From assembly GCA_903772945.1 (NCBI GenBank), contig CAICTM010000041.1, positions 1 through 64,000 of the forward strand: DNA of 64,000 bases, written 5' to 3'. Below the pieces are notes generated by a model. It did no database searches. It worked only from the letters and a program-made list of their open reading frames with translations, and was not told where the DNA came from. Positions 1 to 10,393 of the stretch are shown in pieces; position 1 is the stretch's first letter, and every line of letters starts with the position of its first letter. A program made the position numbers and the translations under genes. Source of the stretch: Seminavis robusta. Its lineage: Eukaryota > Bacillariophyta > Bacillariophyceae > Naviculales > Naviculaceae.

Positions 1-329
1 GCAGAGTGGAACCGCATACACCTCGATATCACAAGTTCATTGAAGTTCTACTTACAAAACGGGCAGTGCATTCAAAGGCAAATGTATTTAAGTAAAATCC
101 AGCAGGTTAATGTTCGCAGCGCGTCAATGAAATCTAAGAATGTATAACTGATAGAAGAACCGTGGGCAACGGCTTGCCATGATCATGGACGAGCAAGCAT
201 AGAAGGGCTTTCGAGTGTTTCATGCAGCCTTCTTGTTGACATTTTATGAGAAGCTGAAAAGGTGACTAGAGGATGGAGTCCCGTGTATGGTGTTGAAGGC
301 AAAAGTCCGACTTTCTCGTAAAAACCGTT
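1..329. other. Gene-free left edge
   Basis: No open reading frame, RNA gene or repeat that I can support. It lies directly upstream of the decayed helicase and may be its 5' part, but no conserved motif is visible here. Confidence 0.3.
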
Positions 330-1839
330 TGATTTTGAAGGGAAGTGTGGACCCAACTGATTCTTCTTCTACATGGGCCTGGGGGAAGTGGGAAGACTAC
401 CTTAATTGACTTATGTCATGGCTTATGGCAAAGAATTCTGCTTTTGATTGATCATCCATTTAAGAGCTGAACCATTGTTGTCACTGCTTATGTCGGGGGT
501 TGCTGCTCAATACTACATGGGGAAATAACGATTCAGCTGTGGGATTTGATCAGAACTCGGGAAATGTGTGGCGAAGAACTTGGAGAAGAATGGAGTGACG
601 CACGGATGCTTATCATCGACGAAATTTCATTCGCCGGGGAACTTGACTTAGTGAAGATATTCCACTACCACCAAGACCTTGATGCAAGAAGAATACCAAC
701 CATTTGGGGGACTTAACTTGGTGTTCGCCGGGGACTACTCTCAACTTAAACCAGTGGGACGCCCCCAATTTACAATCTGCAGCACACCATTCCTGAATGT
801 CATGACTCTCTGAATTATTATTGAGTTAGATGGAATGCACCGCTTCAAAGACGACCTGAATGGGGGCAACGCGGTTTAAGATTCCGTGAAGGGCGACCAA
901 AGAAGAAGATATTGAGACATATCAATGACGCTGCGTGGTTGGCCCAACCCATGTTCCATCCAGAGAACATTCAGAGTTGCTACTTATCTGAATCGAGTCG
1001 AGATGCCATTAACTCTGCTATTTCGAAGAATTTGCGGGAAGAACAAAACATGCTGATGATCCGTGCTGATGGATGCAGTACTCAATTTCATGGACGATCT
1101 TCAAATGGCCAATCAAGCGGGGACACTGTGTTCCTGTTAAGAGCAATTTGTTTTAAAGCACTTCTTTTCACATGTGGAGAAGACTCGTTAAAACCGGTTC
1201 GGACTCACGAAATCGTGTTGATCTCTGCTTTGATAGTTATATAAGTGGTGTCCTGTATGTTTTACAGAGAACACGATTGTTCCAAATGGAGAAGCAATGG
1301 ATTTCGGCTTTTTGTGGGAAAGGTGAATGTGAGGCATGGTGCACCCCCATGGTTATTCCACTCGACAACGGTCTGCAAGATTCTGGGCTTTTTTCTCAGT
1401 GTCAAGCCAAATCATCCTTGTGGAAATGAAATGGAGACTATATGCCAGTACTTTTTATGTAACGGAGCAGATACACTTTCAGTACCAGATGGTTTTATGA
1501 CGGAGAATTTGTACACACCAAGATGAAGGGTAAGCAGTTCCCGATTATCAGCAATTCTGCGACAACTGGACACAAATTACAGGGATATTCTGCAGTGTGG
1601 TTATTGGTACATTTCATGGCGATACTGTCAAAACTGGGCTTACGTGGTGTTATCAAGGTGTGCGAACCATGAGTGGTTTGTTCTTATTGAAGAAGCTGGA
1701 TTGGGATCCAAAGAACTTTGCCATGCCACAACGAATGAGAGACATGCTTGTAAGATTTAAGGATATATTGGGGCTTTCTGTCCTAGGAGAAGATCAATAC
1801 GATGAAATGTTCCAGCGAGAAGACGGGTTCTTGTTATAA
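330..1839 (+). pseudogene. Decayed PIF1-type helicase
   Basis: Remnant of a superfamily 1B DNA helicase of the PIF1 type. In shifting frames I can read Walker A (GPGGSGKTTL, about 375-404), then a stretch resembling the IVVTA-type motif near 475, Walker B (MLIIDEISF, 606-632), a FAGDYSQLKPVG motif (724-759; family form GDFxQLPPV), and near the end TTGHKLQGYS (about 1564-1593), the late helicase motif with Gln and Gly. The last segment reads through to a stop at 1837-1839. Motif order and spacing fit a complete helicase core, but no single frame runs through it and several frame changes and stops separate the motifs, so it is not functional as written. PIF1-type helicases occur as host repair genes, as expanded families in diatoms and as the helicase part of Helitrons. 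No Rep/HUH motif is visible here, so the origin is undecided. Confidence 0.75.
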
Positions 1840-3329
1840 GTATAAACGGTAGGAATATAGGGTAAATTAATCTGATATATAAAAACTTTATTACTACAAC
1901 TACCTTTCTGAGATTCGCATTGCACCTCGTACGTCATTAAAGTCAGTCATTGAAAAAAGATCAAGCGTCCAATCAAATCACAGGCGACCCCGAAAAATTA
2001 GGAGCCAACTTTTAAAATGTGAAGAACGCAAGGCGACTTTCATGTGCATGTACATGCGTTGACTGTATCCCGTCAATACAATACTAGTCGAATACGTAGA
2101 CTTCTACAGGGCCTTCTAAGTAATGCGCGCCGGGTTAATTCAAACCTCTGCCCCATCGTACCATTACCCCTAAAGCAAATCTCTCCAGGAGACGAAATTC
2201 TGCAGAATTTTAATTTTTCTCTTATGCAATCTGCAGAATTATATTTTTCTGCAGAATTACCCCTTTTCTGCGAAATACGGTCATAGCTATTAACCCCCAC
2301 CCATGTTGTGGCTCCACTATTTCTATTCAGTTGCTTTGCTTTGTTGATGCTGCTGCATACATCTGGGGAGAACTGTTATGGCTGTCACTAGCTGGGAGAG
2401 TTGATTGGTAGCTAGCTAGTGATAACTAGCTGGGGCCTCCGCAGAGTAGAAACCACAGAGACGTCGCTGAACGGGAAGGTTGATTGGTAGCTTGCATCTC
2501 AGCATAATACTTGTAATGGAACTGGGAATGGATCTGAGTGCAAGGAGCTCTGGGAGAACCAACTGCTGGCTCGGGCTAGCTAGCTATCACTGGCTAAGAA
2601 AGATGATTTGATTACTACTAGGTAATGCTTGCTAGCTAGGTAGCTAGCTGGCTAGCTACCTAGAGGTGGCCTCAAGAGAGGCCCAGCAAAGCAACTACCA
2701 CGACTGGTAACCTGTTACCCTCCCAGCCAAAACTGACAACACCGTGACACCACCAAACTTGCAACAAGCCAACTCCGCAGTGTCTGGTTGGCTAGCTAGC
2801 CACCATGCACCGTACCATTATGGGGAGTTGGGGAATATTAGCATGGTCATTGAAAGAACAGCCTGGATTGGAAAAAAGCCTGGATTGATTCTGCAGAATT
2901 AGGAATTTCACAGAATCGGCCCAACAGATGCGTCGATGCTGCCTGCTGCCGTGGGGGTGGGGTTCAGTCATTTGCATACGTGACTGCATCGTGGAAGTAT
3001 CCTGAGAACGTGGAGACTGCAAACGTGGGAAACCTTCACGGTGGCCAGGCCAAAGCCCATCATCATCACACAGAACGATGTTTCCCACGTTGCAATATAT
3101 ACTGTCACAGCTTGTCATAGGCAGTTCACATTACCGAAGGCAGAGATGCGAGATGTGGCGTGGACTCTTCGAGGGAAGCCCACGCTGTTTCACACGTTCA
3201 TCTCTAGCTAGAGGTAGCTGCGTGTGACTTTTGCCACAAAGCAATAAAGCATAGAATCGAATCTCGTTTTCTTCTTTTGCGGCACTGGGACCACTTTTTC
3301 AACTCGCTCGCCTACGGTACATTATCATC
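1840..3329. other. Repeat-rich intergenic DNA
   Basis: No gene is supported. It holds a dispersed repeat (2010-2200), three copies of an (A)TCTGCAGAATT motif between about 2196 and 2262 with another near 2889, and dense CTAG/GCTAGC tracts at 2390-2430 and 2575-2670. The BTB gene promoter should lie in the last few hundred bases. Confidence 0.5.
2010..2200 (+). repeat. Dispersed repeat, copy 1
   Basis: About 190 bp, starting near AAAATGTGAAGAACGC, that recurs in the same orientation at about 63640-63835. The two copies are nearly identical in their first 110 bp and then diverge by small indels. No coding potential and no clear terminal inverted repeats, so the element type is unknown. Confidence 0.8.
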
Positions 3330-4373
3330 ATGTCAACACGCGGATCTCGCTTCGGAATCTCAGGCTCGATGTCTTCTCATGCAGTGGCAAAGCCATCCAA
3401 GAAGGGCGGTGTGTGGAAATGGAGAAATGTCAAGTACGAAAGCCATGCTGCCAAGCATCGCAAGAACATTGACATTGATCGATTAAATGATCTGACTGTT
3501 TATTGCAGCGATGGCAAACAAGTCAAGTGTCAAAGCTACATGTTGCGCGTTGCGAGCGAGGTATTTGATGAGATGCTCGGTGGCGATGACTTTGACCCAA
3601 AAAAGGGTCTAGTGTGTCCCAGATTCTCCTCGAATGTCATTGAAACGGTCAAGTACTACTGCCATCTGGGGTGTATCCCGACATTGCAACCCTCCCAGAT
3701 GACGCCAATGGAGATGGACACGCTGCTGGATGTATTGGTGGCAGCCGACTTCTACGACTTGGACGAGCTTGGTGCGATGTGCCTGGGCCACACGAAAAAG
3801 AACATGGAGAAAAGACCCAACTTGGCATTCGCAGTTGCGGCAAAGTTTGGATTGAGCTACAAAGAAGAAGATCGCACTATGGTGGCATCCGCAATGTTCT
3901 TTGCCAGTAGTCTGGTTGGAAACTTTCAAGAGGAGCTGCTCTCGCATCCTTCTATTAGTGCCATTTCTATGCTACGACACAGGGCCACCTTGAAGAGCAT
4001 CCTTGATTTGATGCCGATGACATCCTCGGAAGCTTTCAAGGACGTTACATTGCTTCCCCTACAGTTCATGCACAGCTGGGTTGCCATGACCGGTGGTGAA
4101 GAAGAGGAAGATGATGCCACGAACATGGCACGTGAGCTTTTGAAAGAAACAAATTTTCTCAAAAAGATTGCCGCAGTGCGACCTGACCATCTCATCGATC
4201 CAGAGGGGATGATTCGAGCATCGGATTTGGTTGACAAGGAGAACGTGATGGATGCCATCTACAGCCTTCGACCGGGGTATTGTCTTGTCCAACCCAACTC
4301 ATCTGCCTTTCTTACCAATCTGCATATTCATTCAAAGGAGGTAAAGGTGATGTCAGTTGAAGATCTTTTTTAA
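3330..4373 (+). CDS. BTB/POZ-domain protein
   Basis: A 347-residue single-exon protein. Residues about 54-160 read as a BTB/POZ fold: LTVYCSDG (strand 1), the CQSYMLRVASEVFDEML helix in which a short segment is tested for exposure, a central VIETVKYYCHLG segment, then LLDVLVAADFYDLDELGAMC, the typical end of a BTB domain. The remaining ~190 residues are mostly helical and may form a BACK-like extension; an acidic EEEEDD patch sits near residue 255. BTB proteins often act as dimeric adaptors for cullin-3 ubiquitin ligases or as transcriptional scaffolds, but nothing here says which. No Kelch, zinc-finger or ankyrin repeats are present. The ATG at 3330 precedes the whole domain and the upstream DNA is repeat-like. 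Its 3' end faces that of the transporter downstream. Confidence 0.75.
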   Translation: MSTRGSRFGISGSMSSHAVAKPSKKGGVWKWRNVKYESHAAKHRKNIDIDRLNDLTVYCSDGKQVKCQSYMLRVASEVFDEMLGGDDFDPKKGLVCPRFSSNVIETVKYYCHLGCIPTLQPSQMTPMEMDTLLDVLVAADFYDLDELGAMCLGHTKKNMEKRPNLAFAVAAKFGLSYKEEDRTMVASAMFFASSLVGNFQEELLSHPSISAISMLRHRATLKSILDLMPMTSSEAFKDVTLLPLQFMHSWVAMTGGEEEEDDATNMARELLKETNFLKKIAAVRPDHLIDPEGMIRASDLVDKENVMDAIYSLRPGYCLVQPNSSAFLTNLHIHSKEVKVMSVEDLF

Positions 4374-4735
4374 AAATCCTATGGCCGTTAGAAGGTAGAG
4401 TTCGAGTCTGCGGCAATCCGATGATGACTTCTTTCGCGGCAAGGGTTACCGCTACACTGGATGAACTTCGCATCATCCTTCGACTTCCCAATTGGTACAT
4501 CGTTGACATATGCACTTGTCATTCGTAGGTTTGAGTTATAATCAAAGTACCCTGTAAAAGAGATTTTCCCGTTGGAGGAGTTGATTTGTCGCCAGTCAAC
4601 GCCTCAAACGACAGACAGATTGTTGTTGTGACTGTTGGTAGGAGAAGGAAAGATTGATCCGTACAGATAGAACATCTGTCGGTTGTTTCGCCTGGAAAGA
4701 ACCACGGTATTTCTTAGTCTTCGTAGCAACCCGAA
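4374..4735. other. Convergent 3' intergenic spacer
   Basis: It separates the 3' ends of the BTB gene (+) and the transporter (-). I see no gene, and no repeat beyond short GTTGTT runs that extend the transporter's 3' codon run. Confidence 0.4.
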
Positions 4736-6586
4736 TCATGTTGTTGTTGTTGTTGCATGAGTTGCGTTGGAATGTATTCCATTCTCTTCGGCAAGCACAT
4801 TCCCCATGATGGCTGCCGCCACGGCGACGAACGAAACCAGCAACAGCACCTTGAGAGCCAGTACTTGCGATTGCTTGGAAGATAGGTACTCTGACAAATT
4901 CCACGGATAGACAGGCACCGAACCTTTGCAGTCTTCATAATTGGTCTCTACCACGTAAAGCGCCAAGGCAAGGGGCAGTAGAAACGCTACGAGAGACGTG
5001 AAAATCATGCCACCCCAGGATAACAATAGCGTCACGTAGGAACCCTGGTACATGGTCCAGCTCAATCCAAATGGAAGATAGACTGCCAATACATTGGCCA
5101 CGGGCCGTGAGCACAGTCTATTGCCATATCGACTGTTGGCTCTCGCTTCGTTTCCCCCTCCCATTAAACTGAGCCGGGTCAAGATGGAATAGAGAGGAAT
5201 ATTCAATCCAATAATGAAGAATGCAAAAATGGATGCCCCGATTTGCATGGCGGAACCCAAGGATCCGGACATGATGCTTTCTAGAAAATTGTCGGATACA
5301 CCTGGCATGGCCAAGCAGCCCAAAATCCCAATGAGGATATACAAGAGTGTGGATATCATGGTGGAAGCATGCAGTACGGTTGGAATGTCCACATGAGGCT
5401 CCTTTTCATACAGCCATGCTGGCACTGTAATGACCAGAGCAAAGTTGAAGAGCACCACTCCTAGCAAGTCTTCATGGTGCTCTCCCCACCATGTAAGATG
5501 AGACGCATCCAAGTCACTCATGGCAAATGTGACAATGAATTGTATGGATGTGACAATGAGGACAAAGAAGCCCAGTATTTGCCATTGTACATTTTCCGTC
5601 AAATCCATGAGTGCCAATGGCAAAAATAGAACTGCCGTCACGACATATCCGACTGTAATGAGATAGGTTTGACGATTGTCGTCTTGTTCCAAGGATGGTG
5701 TGGCAAAGGGAATACACCCTCCTTCGTACAGGATCCGGTCATTGCAAATGGAAGGATCCCAGTGTACCATGGCGACAGTCCATTGTTGGCCATTGAGGGC
5801 GAGTGCCCAGGCTCCACCCCACGGATTGTAATGCCCCAAAAAGGTATCCAAGACTTGTGCATTGTCGACCAACGACGATACATTCAATACAGTGATACAG
5901 GCAAAGAACAATCCATTGGCCGCCACAAACCACCGTGATCCCCAAAATGTTCGAAAGGCTTCTGGAAATTCGACGCCCTGTTGAAACTCGGCATTCAAGG
6001 GCACTTTGGAAATGGTATTGGCCATATGCAGACTACAAAGTGCCGACAAGATACAGACAAAGATCAATGTCACAGTGGTGGGTACAATTCCCGCCCGTGC
6101 AAATGTGGCCGGAAGACTGAGCATGGCCGGACCCGTCAAGTTGTTAATGGCAATGGAAAGACTGCCCAACATGCCAATGCTCCCCGTGTGTTGGGCAATG
6201 ACCGATTGCAAGTTGCGCATGGAAGTGGTAATGGATTCTCGTGACATGGATCGAAACTCCTTGAATCTTTCGCGAAAACTGTGGTTGGAACTCTGACTCA
6301 TGAGGGAGTGGTGACTGGTATCCAACATGATTGTAGTCTTTTTCTTATTCTTCTTGGTGGTTGTGGAATGATGGCTGCCATTGTTGTCGATGAAGGAGGA
6401 TCCCAGGGCTCCATAGTCTCGTTCATCCTCCTCATCATCGTCTTCGTCATCAAAGGATATCAATGGACGACGTTCGTGGTTGGAGGGCGGCAGGCTACTA
6501 TGATTACTATCATCATGGCTGCCAAAGCTGGCAGAGTCGCAGCTACCATTTTTGTTCATATTGGGATTCTCATCAACGGCTCCCAT
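4736..6586 (-). CDS. Amino-acid/auxin permease family transporter (intronless)
   Basis: A 616-residue polytopic membrane protein of the AAAP (Aa_trans, SLC32/36/38-like) family. Roughly 130 N-terminal residues are hydrophilic, rich in Ser/His and acidic stretches. The transporter core follows with AINNLTGPAMLSLP, the family's first helix, in which an unwound Gly-containing segment contacts substrate and cation. About eleven membrane segments can be read, including LHMANTISKVP at the end of helix 3 and FALVITVPAWLYEKEP in the second half. The family exports or imports neutral amino acids with H+ or Na+ across plasma or vacuolar membranes; substrate cannot be read from sequence. The C terminus ends in a Thr run made by a (GTT/AAC)n tract. 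A four-exon paralogue lies at 8554-10393 in the same orientation, whereas this copy has no introns. The ATG at 6584-6586 starts within a divergent spacer shared with the bestrophin gene. Confidence 0.85.
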   Translation of the reverse strand: MGAVDENPNMNKNGSCDSASFGSHDDSNHSSLPPSNHERRPLISFDDEDDDEEDERDYGALGSSFIDNNGSHHSTTTKKNKKKTTIMLDTSHHSLMSQSSNHSFRERFKEFRSMSRESITTSMRNLQSVIAQHTGSIGMLGSLSIAINNLTGPAMLSLPATFARAGIVPTTVTLIFVCILSALCSLHMANTISKVPLNAEFQQGVEFPEAFRTFWGSRWFVAANGLFFACITVLNVSSLVDNAQVLDTFLGHYNPWGGAWALALNGQQWTVAMVHWDPSICNDRILYEGGCIPFATPSLEQDDNRQTYLITVGYVVTAVLFLPLALMDLTENVQWQILGFFVLIVTSIQFIVTFAMSDLDASHLTWWGEHHEDLLGVVLFNFALVITVPAWLYEKEPHVDIPTVLHASTMISTLLYILIGILGCLAMPGVSDNFLESIMSGSLGSAMQIGASIFAFFIIGLNIPLYSILTRLSLMGGGNEARANSRYGNRLCSRPVANVLAVYLPFGLSWTMYQGSYVTLLLSWGGMIFTSLVAFLLPLALALYVVETNYEDCKGSVPVYPWNLSEYLSSKQSQVLALKVLLLVSFVAVAAAIMGNVLAEENGIHSNATHATTTTT

Positions 6587-6990
6587 CGTCGCATTCCCAA
6601 GCTAACTAGCTAGTAGTATGTGGACTAGCTAGAGCTTTTTGTGGAAAGATAGTCAGTACCAAAGCGAGACGGAATGTTATTCTAAAGGTACTAGTAGCTT
6701 TGAGTAAGGAATCCGAAGTCCCAGCAGCAAGCTTTGAGTACTCGGAAGACTTCGATTGGCTGGGTTGTGAGAAACAAGTTTTTGGTTTTGGTTGCGAAAG
6801 TTCACCTCTCCGCCGTTGTTGGTTTTGAGTGCAGTTCCGAAAAGAGCAAGTGTGGGTCGAAGCTGACGTCATTTGGCATTTTCTGCAACACGACCACTGA
6901 CAACCCCTCCCTCCACTGACAACTCCTCCCTCCATCATCTTCAATCTTCAGGACGAGTGACAGCCGGCAGAAAGGTCATGGGTGGGAACC
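6587..6990. promoter_or_regulatory. Divergent spacer: transporter / bestrophin
   Basis: 404 bp between two divergent start codons, so both promoters must lie here or overlap the 5' UTRs. It contains CTAG repeats near 6605-6630 and a duplicated ACCCCTCCCTCCACTGACAA-like pyrimidine tract at about 6900-6935. I see no convincing TATA element. Confidence 0.4.
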
Positions 6991-8253
6991 ATGGCATTAC
7001 CAATATTCACCAACAACACAAAAAAGATGCCGTCTCCTCCACAGTCTCCTCCTCCAACAGCAACATCTGTCTACCATGCCCTCTTGACGCCGCAACGACT
7101 TGCCGCATTGGCCGACTGCGACAAGAATCTCGTTTCCTACAATCCACAGAGTTTCTTGCTCGTCTTTCGCATCCGGGGACGTCGATTTGGCATGATCCTC
7201 TTGCCCTTGGTTGCACTACTACTATGGGATTTGGCATGGATCTTTTATCTCATTGGAATGGAGGATCCCTTGGAGATTGCCGAAACCTTACAAGGCTTGG
7301 AATCCTTAATTACACCCATTTTGACGCCAGTCTCGTTCTTGCTCGTCTTTCGACTCGGACGAGCTGCTGTGAGATATTGGGATGCGAGAGCGGCCATGGG
7401 GAAAATGGTAGAAGTCTGTCGGACACTAGCATCCACGGCATTGATGGGGTGTCGTCATCAACAACCACAATGTAATGATGATGATGACATGGCACAAGAG
7501 TTTGTCCGATGGATTGCGGCATTTCCCATGGCCGTCAAGAACTTTTTGCGACCGTGGGAAGGCCTCGATTGCAATCGAAGACAGGAAATTGGTAACATTT
7601 TATCCGTTCCCGATCGAGTCCGATTTCTCCATGCCAAGGGACCCAATCAATATGCTCCCATTTTGGTCCTCAACGAATTGCGACAATTGGCCTTTCAAGT
7701 ATCCGACACAAGGCAACAACAACATTCCATGCTATTTCGACAACTCAACGAACAAATCGATCTGCTCACGGGTGCCTGGGGAGCCATGGAACGTATCAAT
7801 GGAACGCCTCTGCCATTTGTCTACGTGGTACATTTACGAACCTTTTTACTCCTCTATCTCTTCCTCTGGCACATGCAAGCCATTGCACAGAGTGGATCAT
7901 GGATTGCAATATTGCCACTGCAGTTGGCCAGTTGGGGTTTGTTGGGGATCGAAGCGGCGGCGGTGTGTTGCGAACGACCGTTTCAGTGGGATTCCAATCA
8001 CTTGGCATTGGGCAAAGCGTGTATTGTGGTGTCAAGAAATCTTGCACAAACCATGGAAAATTTTGGAATGACGACGACCCGTGTGGTACCAACAAAAGCA
8101 CACGACAACAGCATGGCTCACAATCAGGCCAAAGTCGACAAATTGTCACCTACAAAGAGTTCTTTATTATTACCAATCACTGAGCCTGGTGGTAAGGAAT
8201 CAAATTCGAAATCGGCTGTTCCAGGGGAGGAGCCCCAAGATGTGGTGGCATAA
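6991..8253 (+). CDS. Bestrophin-like anion channel
   Basis: A 420-residue protein of the bestrophin (RFP-TM/UPF0187) family. Visible family features are RIRGRRFGMILLPL entering the first membrane helix; TPVSFLLVFRLGRAAVRYWDARAAMG, the conserved block ending R-x-x-W; GTPLPFVYVVHLRTFLLLYLF, the pore-region helix typical of plant and algal members; and LGIEAAAVCCERPFQWDSNHLAL, the conserved EAxA...PF...D block. Bestrophins form pentameric chloride/bicarbonate channels. In plants and algae they tune thylakoid ion balance or carry bicarbonate toward Rubisco, so a plastid role is a family-based guess; I see no clear signal peptide at this start. I chose the ATG at 6991 (ACCATGG context); an in-frame GTG three codons upstream is not a plausible eukaryotic start. 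The C-terminal ~60 residues are hydrophilic and variable. It sits between two AAAP transporters. Confidence 0.82.
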   Translation: MALPIFTNNTKKMPSPPQSPPPTATSVYHALLTPQRLAALADCDKNLVSYNPQSFLLVFRIRGRRFGMILLPLVALLLWDLAWIFYLIGMEDPLEIAETLQGLESLITPILTPVSFLLVFRLGRAAVRYWDARAAMGKMVEVCRTLASTALMGCRHQQPQCNDDDDMAQEFVRWIAAFPMAVKNFLRPWEGLDCNRRQEIGNILSVPDRVRFLHAKGPNQYAPILVLNELRQLAFQVSDTRQQQHSMLFRQLNEQIDLLTGAWGAMERINGTPLPFVYVVHLRTFLLLYLFLWHMQAIAQSGSWIAILPLQLASWGLLGIEAAAVCCERPFQWDSNHLALGKACIVVSRNLAQTMENFGMTTTRVVPTKAHDNSMAHNQAKVDKLSPTKSSLLLPITEPGGKESNSKSAVPGEEPQDVVA

Positions 8254-8553
8254 AACAAAAATCGAATCATGATGTAGAAAATGCTTGAATTCCAGGGAGA
8301 ATACTGGAAGTTTCCTCCTTGAGCCACAATGCTAGCCAGAAATCAAGCCATCTCGCATAATAGAAGAATGTATTAGCTTAACAACCTAACACGCAATTGT
8401 ATCATGATGTATAGTGCATTGCCTCTGTCAATCCATTTCCAAAGGCATAGACTCTTGATATACGCTTTCTCCGATCACTTGGGGCATCGGAATTCATTTC
8501 TATCTTTCACCACCACTCGTTCCTGATCCTTGTCGAGGGAGAACTCTAGTTAG
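8254..8553. other. Convergent 3' spacer
   Basis: 300 bp between the bestrophin stop and the end of the second transporter. Nothing recognisable. Confidence 0.35.
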
Positions 8554-10393
8554 TTAAGCGTCTCCCTCGATGTTTCCAATAATGGCGGCAATGATGGAGA
8601 GAACGGCCAGTGCCAACAGTACTTTGAGAACCCTAATTTGTGCTCCCTTGTCGTGCTCGAGACTTGGAAAGCAGCTCAAGTAAATGCCGTACACACTGAC
8701 AAATCCTTCATGTTCGTTCTCTTCGACTGTGTGGAGAGCCACCAGCAGGGGAAGGATAAACGCCACCAAGCTGGTACAGATGACTCCACCCCAGGACAGC
8801 AAATTGGTGATGCCCTGGCCTTCATACAGCATCCAGCCAACACCAAAGGGAAAGTACACCGCCAGCATGTTGGCGACCTTTGTGGAGAACTGATTGCTGC
8901 CAACCAAACCGTAGCGTGTCAAAACACTAAACAACGGTATGCCAAGACCAATGATGAAAAATGCAAAAATGGATGCACCAATTTGGAGACTCACTCCATG
9001 TGCTCCTGATTCCATGGACTCGAGCATGTTCTCGGACACATTGGGCATGGCCATTGAGCCCAAGGCTCCCACAAGAATGTAGAGTACCACAGACAGAACA
9101 GAGGATCCATTGATCACATTGGCGGCGTCGACAGAATCTTCCTTTTCATAAAGCCAAGCAGGGATGGCAATAACCAAGGCAAAGTTGAATAAGATGACAC
9201 CAAAAAGTGCACTCCAACTTTCACCCCATAGTGACTGACTCGAAAAGTCCAATCCTTCCATGATGAACGCAATGGCGAACTGAAAAGATGCCAGGATACT
9301 GACAATGAACCCAACGATCTGCCAGAGAGCATTTTCCTGCAAGGTCATAACCAGATGTCGTTTGAATTGATTTGAGCTCATCTATGGCAAAAGCATCAGG
9401 TTGACTACTTCCATCCTTGCTTGTCCCCTTACCTTCAGATCCATCAATGCCATGGGCAAAAAGATGACGACAACTATCATATATCCCGCTGTAAGGATAA
9501 CCGACGAGTCTTCGCCGTCGTCAACGTAGGGTAGACAATCACCTGCGATCTTCACTTCCTGGGAGCATTCCGAGGCTACCCAATGAATCCAACTTAAGGT
9601 GTCCTCCTCTGGATCCCAGGAAATCTGGAGTGCCACAGAACCGGCATAGTTGCCAAGGGCAGTATCAACCGTTTGGGCTGTATCCACAATGGACGAGATA
9701 TTCAGGCACGAGATACAAAGAAAGAACAAGAGTTGGGCTAGCATGTAGGCCCTCTCTCCCCAAAAGAAGCGAAAAACTTCAGCGTATTCAACCTTTAGAA
9801 AGCATCGTATTATTGAGAGAGACGGTCAGCGACAAATGAGTCCCAATAGTATAGCTTGACATGGAATGACCTACCTCTTCCTTGAAGTTGGAGTTACCAG
9901 GAACTTTTGAGATTGTGTTTGCCATATGGAGTGAACATAGGGCCGCCAAGATACAAACAAAAATGAGGACAAAGAGTGTTGGGATCAGGCCAGATCGATG
10001 AAATGTGGCCGGTAAGTGCAGCATCGCTGGACCCGTAAGGGAATTGCAGGCAATCGCATAAGATCCCAAGTAGCCAATTTTTCCTGCATCAAGAAGGAGG
10101 CAGACAGAAAGAAGTTTTTAGATTATTATTTCTGCAGAATAATAATGGTGACAGGCAACATATATGGAGCAGCTGTGCTGTATACCCATACCTGTGTGTT
10201 CCTCAATCAAATCTCTTATGCTTTGCATGGATCCACGCAAATCAGATGGAGCCTTTCGCAGAATATCTTTCAACGCAGTAGGCTGGTTAGATGCAGCCCC
10301 ATCTTCCGCTGAACCGTACGCGCCATTGCTTGTGCTTCCGGTCAACGGCGCGCCCTCATTGACGGCGGCGTCCTGGGGTCCTTTGGAGCTCAT
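8554..10393 (-). CDS. AAAP transporter paralogue (4 exons)
   Basis: Spliced from 10393-10192, 10083-9875, 9792-9433 and 9336-8554, giving 517 residues. All three introns (108, 82 and 96 bp) obey GT-AG, and the joins reproduce the neighbour's protein. HTG+KIGYLGSY matches HTGSIGMLGSL, KEE+VEYAEVFRFFWG matches the VEFPEAFRTFWG block, and DLK+ENALWQIVGF matches DLTENVQWQILGF. It is an AAAP-family amino-acid permease with about eleven membrane helices and the SLTGPAMLHLP first helix. Its hydrophilic N terminus is about half the length of the intronless neighbour's. An upstream in-frame GTG at 10456 was rejected in favour of the ATG at 10393. Identity between the copies is high in the membrane core and low at both ends, so this is an old local duplication. 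Substrate is unknown. Confidence 0.85.
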
